A stretch of 64,000 bases of DNA from Chrysomallon squamiferum (taxonomy: Eukaryota > Mollusca > Gastropoda > Neomphalida > Peltospiridae): positions 32,924,438 to 32,988,437 of the forward strand of contig CM022670.1 of NCBI GenBank assembly GCA_012295275.1, given 5' to 3'. The notes under the pieces were generated by a model. It was given only the letters and a program-made list of their open reading frames with translations, was not told the DNA's origin and ran no database searches. Shown piece by piece: positions 61,701 through 64,000 of this stretch. Made by a program: the position numbers and the translations under genes. Position 1 is the stretch's first letter. The number at the start of each line of letters is the position of its first letter.

Positions 61701-61778
61701 GCAAGCTGCAAACTGGATCACCGGTTATGTGCCATCAACTGCTGGACGCTTGTCAGTGGCAATGTGCCCGGACTGTAG
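49974..61778 (+). CDS. Secreted six-cysteine peptide precursor (5 exons, 134 residues)
   Basis: The join of 49974-50040, 55461-55529, 59375-59437, 60134-60190 and 61630-61778 gives 405 nt with one stop. All borders are GT-AG, the donors are GTAAGA or GTAAGT, and every intron is phase 1. Domain order: signal peptide 1 to about 27 (hydrophobic core 9-19, likely cut after SSFA); acidic propeptide ending QKR at 42-44; polar cysteine-free linker 45-86 with WW at 47-48 and a second dibasic KK at 50-51; six-cysteine domain with Cys 87, 92, 99, 112, 119 and 123; short tail ending NVPGL. It is presumably secreted and prohormone-convertase processed, but the role is not known to me. The spacing fits a disulfide-stapled helical hairpin. 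A molluscan neuropeptide/peptide hormone (clionin-like, from memory) is one candidate; an antimicrobial or toxin-like peptide is another. The exon structure is firm; the function is open. Confidence 0.82.
50637..50725. repeat. Imperfect (TCTA)n/(TCTG)n array in intron 1
   Basis: TCTA units with TCTG and TATC interruptions. Confidence 0.92.
51140..51310. repeat. Imperfect (TATG)n/(TACG)n array in intron 1
   Basis: TATGTACG and TATGTATG units with GTGTG breaks. All three forward frames are open and Tyr/Cys/Met/Val-rich, which is an artefact of the tetramer. Confidence 0.95.
55461..55529 (+). CDS. Exon 2: signal-peptide end, propeptide and Lys-Arg site
   Basis: Acceptor TTTTCTTCCCAG|G, donor ACT|GTAAGT, 69 nt, phase 1 on both sides. 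It codes SSFAKSLSVNEDLWLQDVQKR and then Asn. The first residues supply the likely signal-peptidase site (after Ala 27). The rest is a short acidic propeptide with a canonical dibasic site at residues 43-44, from which the mature peptide would start at Asn 45. Confidence 0.85.
55795..56059 (+). pseudogene. hAT transposase fragment, middle/C-terminal region
   Basis: An open stretch of about 88 codons starts LKKRLQAYEEISNKFGFL and continues through NSAMALINKYPDDLETIQ and NELLQIVALLNTE, ending TGA at 56057-56059. Phrases of the type L-K-R-AYE-I---F-FL and Y--DLE---NELLQF are characteristic of the ZMYM1-like/DUF4371 hAT proteins I know. There is no zinc finger or RNase H-like catalytic region. It is a relic of the transposon, not an exon of the peptide gene, although it sits in the same orientation. 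Confidence 0.7.
56207..56311 (+). pseudogene. hAT C-terminal dimerisation-domain remnant
   Basis: The frame RTMMGEKGLNMLTLMSIECE followed by LLRTVDSTSIT ends in TAA at 56309-56311. It fits the end of hAT transposases, where an R-TMS-ERL--LALLSIE-E-A---D pattern lies just before a basic tail. It is separated from the upstream fragment by about 150 bp and lies in another frame, so the transposase is clearly dead. Confidence 0.7.
56776..56992. mobile_element. Mariner-type MITE
   Basis: The left end TGGGTTGGAACAAAAGTTTA continues TGGCG. The right end is ATACGCCATGAACTGTTGTC continuing CCAAACCAA. Read in reverse, it matches the left end over about 28 bases with few mismatches. A TA follows the right end (56993-56994). 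GGGTTGG-CAAAA-GTT-ATGGCG is the style of mariner termini. The 217 bp interior is AT-rich with no open frame. It sits 43 bp downstream of the hAT element. Confidence 0.75.
59375..59437 (+). CDS. Exon 3: start of the mature chain
   Basis: Acceptor TTTATTTCAG|C, donor TATAAAA|GTAAGT, 63 nt, phase 1 on both sides. Together with the carried base it codes SWWSKKSLNEYGPDDQSDYYK. The WW pair, the KK dibasic and the acidic/tyrosine-rich end have no domain I recognise. It is a multiple of three with matching phases, so it can be skipped without losing the frame. The longer ATG frame running through the donor (59399-59614) is in another frame. Confidence 0.8.
59438..60133 (+). other. Intron 3 (696 bp, phase 1)
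   Basis: Holds a GAT/GAC triplet patch (about 59768-59812) and ends in the TTTA-derived repeat at 60027-60130 that supplies the acceptor tract of exon 4. Confidence 0.75.
60027..60130. repeat. (TTTA)n with 36-37 bp higher-order repeat at the exon 4 acceptor
   Basis: TTTA units are organised into about three copies of a longer block, each ending ATTATTTTTATTC(C)AATAT in the first two copies. The last copy runs straight into ATTAACAG at 60133. The splice-acceptor pyrimidine tract is therefore made of microsatellite. Confidence 0.9.
60134..60190 (+). CDS. Exon 4: polar linker
   Basis: Acceptor TATTTATTAACAG|A, donor CTATATA|GTAAGT, 57 nt, phase 1 on both sides. It codes NRDISKGSGLNTRSSTELY, a Ser/Thr/Gly-rich stretch without cysteine, ending just before the first cysteine of the domain in exon 5. 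This is the least certain exon because it is short and has a weak acceptor tract, but the frame and both borders agree with the rest. Confidence 0.7.
60191..61629 (+). other. Intron 4 (1,439 bp, phase 1)
   Basis: AT-rich, with a 54 bp minisatellite at 60416-60583 and TC-rich patches near 61450-61520. It ends TTTTTTTTAATTTTCAG. No extra exon was recognised. Confidence 0.75.
60416..60583. repeat. 54 bp minisatellite, about 3 copies
   Basis: Copies start at 60416, 60470 and 60524 and contain ACCATGTCCTTGTAGTGC and TTTTTGATATTGCGG words. They are near identical; one ACTTACC to ATTTACC change is seen in copy 3. As 54 is a multiple of three, the minus strand has an open frame repeating an 18-residue unit (NILVFPQYQKLHYKDMVS). 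That frame is a by-product of the period and not likely a gene. Confidence 0.95.
61630..61778 (+). CDS. Exon 5: six-cysteine domain and stop
   Basis: Acceptor AATTTTCAG|G. The exon codes the whole cysteine domain, starting SCYVETC and VPDFISC, then a 12-residue loop with KR at 101-102, then KLDHRLC and AINCW, and ends NVPGL with TAG at 61776-61778. Spacing is C-x4-C-x6-C-x12-C-x6-C-x3-C. Keeping all six cysteines in one exon is usual for small disulfide-rich secreted peptides. A different frame stays open through and past this stop to 61914. Confidence 0.85.
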
Positions 61779-62367
61779 AGGCACAAAGTTACTGCCCCTG
61801 AGTGACATTTGTGACTCCCTAACGGGGACTTGTGTACAAGCCAAATTAGGTCACGTGGGCATGATCCAGGGTGACGGACGGATGCCTTATGACGACCAAT
61901 TCTTTAACATGTGATTTCTCTCAGCTTTGCACGTTCTTCGTTATCTTATTATCATATTTCCTGTCATTCAGTATCAAACGTGGAACTACGTGTTACCAAC
62001 TGTTTCCTGATATCGTTCTATAGTTTCCAAGTATATAATTATGAACATTTAAAAACTAATCAACTTTTTTTTGAAGAAAAAACCGAAAAGTTTATTGTTG
62101 TTATATTAGCATTTCAGGCTTCTTTTAAAGAGTAAATAATATTTAATAACGGTAATTTCAAAACCTGTTTTAGTTTGAATTAGGAAAACCAAATTAAATT
62201 AGTGTTGACATTCCATAACTGATAATATTTCTTTAATTCTAAATGCATATTGATATTAAAATATGTAATCGTTGATCTGTATGATTGTTTTTCCTTCACT
62301 TATTTTTCAAACTTATTTCGTTAAAGACTGTTGGTAAAATAAAAATGCTAATTTCTGAGTTCAGTTA
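61779..62367 (+). other. Probable 3' untranslated region
   Basis: The first about 135 bases (to 61914) are GC-richer and keep an alternative frame open. An ATG in that frame at 61762 would give 50 codons. From 61915 the sequence becomes AT-rich. An ATTAAA (62193-62198) and an AATAAA (62338-62343) are candidate polyadenylation signals. Confidence 0.55.
62338..62343 (+). terminator. Candidate polyadenylation signal AATAAA
   Basis: Canonical hexamer 560 bp after the stop codon. A genomic run of about 23 A follows 25 bases later (62368-62390), so a cleavage site could lie between them. ATTAAA at 62193-62198 is an alternative. Confidence 0.45.
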
Positions 62368-62390
62368 AAAAAAAAAAAAAAAAAAAAAAT

Positions 62391-63818
62391 GCTATTTACT
62401 TTGTTGATTCAAAATTTTTGTATAGGCTATGTTCTGGAAAGTAGTCCTTGATTTGTGATTACAGTATCAGATGTCATTTCTTTGTTTTCTTCTTTTCTTC
62501 CTTCTGTCTTTACTTGCTTGGTATTTCTTTCCAACTTTGCTTTCTTTCGTTCTTTCTTTCTTTTCTTCATGTGATGCTTGTATTCAGTTTTTTCTAACAT
62601 AACTTCTTTCATTCGTCATTTGACATCCAGTAAATTTGGTATTCAGCATTGCAAATATAAACTGCTTTAGTAATTATGATTAATACTACAAAACCAATGC
62701 AAAAAAATACAAAGGCATCAAGTTAAATTAGCTTTCTGTCGTTTTTTAATTTCTCTCGGAACATTTTATGAAAACAAAACCCCGATCTAATTAACAACTG
62801 CAATAAAACAGTACGCAAGTGACGCAGAGAAATAAACTGGTAACATTTCGTTTTATTTAAAATCAAAATCAAAATACAAATAGAAAAGTTAAATAGAAAA
62901 TTGATCCCTCGATATTCATAAACTTCAGATACATCCATTACTGCAGTAACGTGAAATTTTCGAATTCCGTTGTTTATTCATTTATAATATTAAAACATTT
63001 GGAAAACAGAACAAAATGGCAATTTGTAATCTTTTATACCGGGTTATTCAGTGGTGATTATTAGTTTAAAATTATGTTTGACTAAAAGGATTATTGATTT
63101 GTGTCACGGTCCGCTGGTTAATAAAATAGGCAGCTAATTCAACGTTTTAACATTTTATCCACGAAGACCTAAATTATTCTGCTAAGTATAATTAGAAAAT
63201 TAAAAGATGTTAGAGTATGCGCCATTACCTTCTACATTAAACGAAAAACAATGAATAAGGTCTCGCAGTATAGTTTTGAAAAGAAATAACACTTTTTCAC
63301 TAATTCTTCGTTAGCGTAAACCCAAATTAACCAAAAAAAAAAAAAAAAAATCGTTTATTAAGCTTTCTTCGAAATCATAGACTTTAAAAACACAAGCTGT
63401 AACTCCTAACAACACTATTAAATACCTTTTATGGTTTGAATGTGCATGGACGTCCGCAGAAAATACCGATAGACGGAACGATAAATAGGAATGTGTTTGT
63501 ACTGAATCACGGATAAATTAACTTTTTTCTTCGTTCTGCGGCCGTCCATGTATCACGGGCAAGGTAGATTTGGTTTGGTTAAAGGCAAAACTCAAAGCTC
63601 GCCACTCCTAAAGAATTGATGTTACTATCTAATATATATTTCGCTCTGTTGTTAGATAAATTATGAAATGGATGTCGGTGAATCAATTAAGCTGTGTGTG
63701 TTCAGATGCACTATCTCTTTGTTGATTGCATTTTACCCGAAAAATACTGTTACATTTGGCACAAATAAAAGACAGAAACATCGACAAGCGTTGTCTTTTT
63801 CTTAAATATTTCAACGCC
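62391..63818. other. Noncoding downstream flank
   Basis: TTC/CT-rich stretch at 62470-62570 and A run at 63332-63350. A small GC-richer patch with CGTCCGCAG and GCGGCCGTCC words lies at 63450-63570. No gene was recognised. Confidence 0.55.
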
Positions 63819-63962
63819 ACCATCATCATCACCTTATCATCATGATCGTCGTTGTCGTCATCATTGTTGATTATGATCATAATCATTGTCGTCATATTCA
63901 TCGTCAACTGTGACGACATCATCATCATCATTTCATGTCAGTATCATCATCATCATCATTTT
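63819..63962. repeat. Imperfect (CAT)n/(CGT)n trinucleotide field
   Basis: CATCATCAT, CGTCGTTGTC and related triplets. The Met/Asp-rich minus-strand frame follows from the triplets. Confidence 0.92.
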
Positions 63963-64000
63963 TTCATTATGTTACAGTAATGATGATCATCGTTATCATC

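Overview
The window looks like a piece of a large, AT-rich animal genome. It is full of long microsatellites (GA, CA/GT, AAT, ACT, TATG, TCTA, a TATAC-type pentamer), poly(A)/poly(T) runs and decayed cut-and-paste transposons, and coding sequence is very sparse. The repeat spectrum, the 5 kb introns and a small secreted cysteine-rich peptide gene fit a mollusc, most likely a cephalopod such as an octopus. That assignment is inference from composition and style; no single-copy marker gene is present. Nearly all open frames in the window are low-complexity translations of microsatellites or chance frames.

Positions 1-49,740 read as intergenic or deep-intronic DNA. I found no convincing coding exon there. 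They hold microsatellites, two non-autonomous Tigger/pogo-type elements carrying broken transposase N-termini (23855-24621 on + and 35149-35926 on -), tRNA-like SINE fragments (about 6950 and 33464), a duplicated hAT-like terminal sequence (37811-37990), several degenerate tandem repeats (3452, 20535, 24885, 25591) and a few GC/CpG-richer islands (notably 15180-15385 and 22398-22662).

Positions 49,744-62,343 hold the one gene I can build, on the + strand, with five coding exons: 49974-50040, 55461-55529, 59375-59437, 60134-60190 and 61630-61778. All four introns are phase 1 with GT-AG borders. The product is a 134-residue secreted precursor: signal peptide, short propeptide ending in Lys-Arg, a polar cysteine-free linker, and a C-terminal six-cysteine domain with near-mirror-symmetric spacing (4-6-12-6-3). 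A compact promoter-like region (CCAAT, GC box, CRE-like site, TATA-like box) lies just upstream of the ATG. I could not assign it to a named family with confidence. A secreted peptide hormone/neuropeptide, or another small disulfide-rich effector, are the main options.

The gene's introns have collected mobile DNA. Intron 2 holds a deleted hAT element that starts 31 bp after the exon 2 donor, and then a mariner-type MITE. Intron 3 ends in a (TTTA)n-derived 36-37 bp repeat that forms the acceptor tract of exon 4. Intron 4 has a 54 bp minisatellite. Positions 62,400-64,000 are noncoding and end in CAT/CGT-rich simple sequence.
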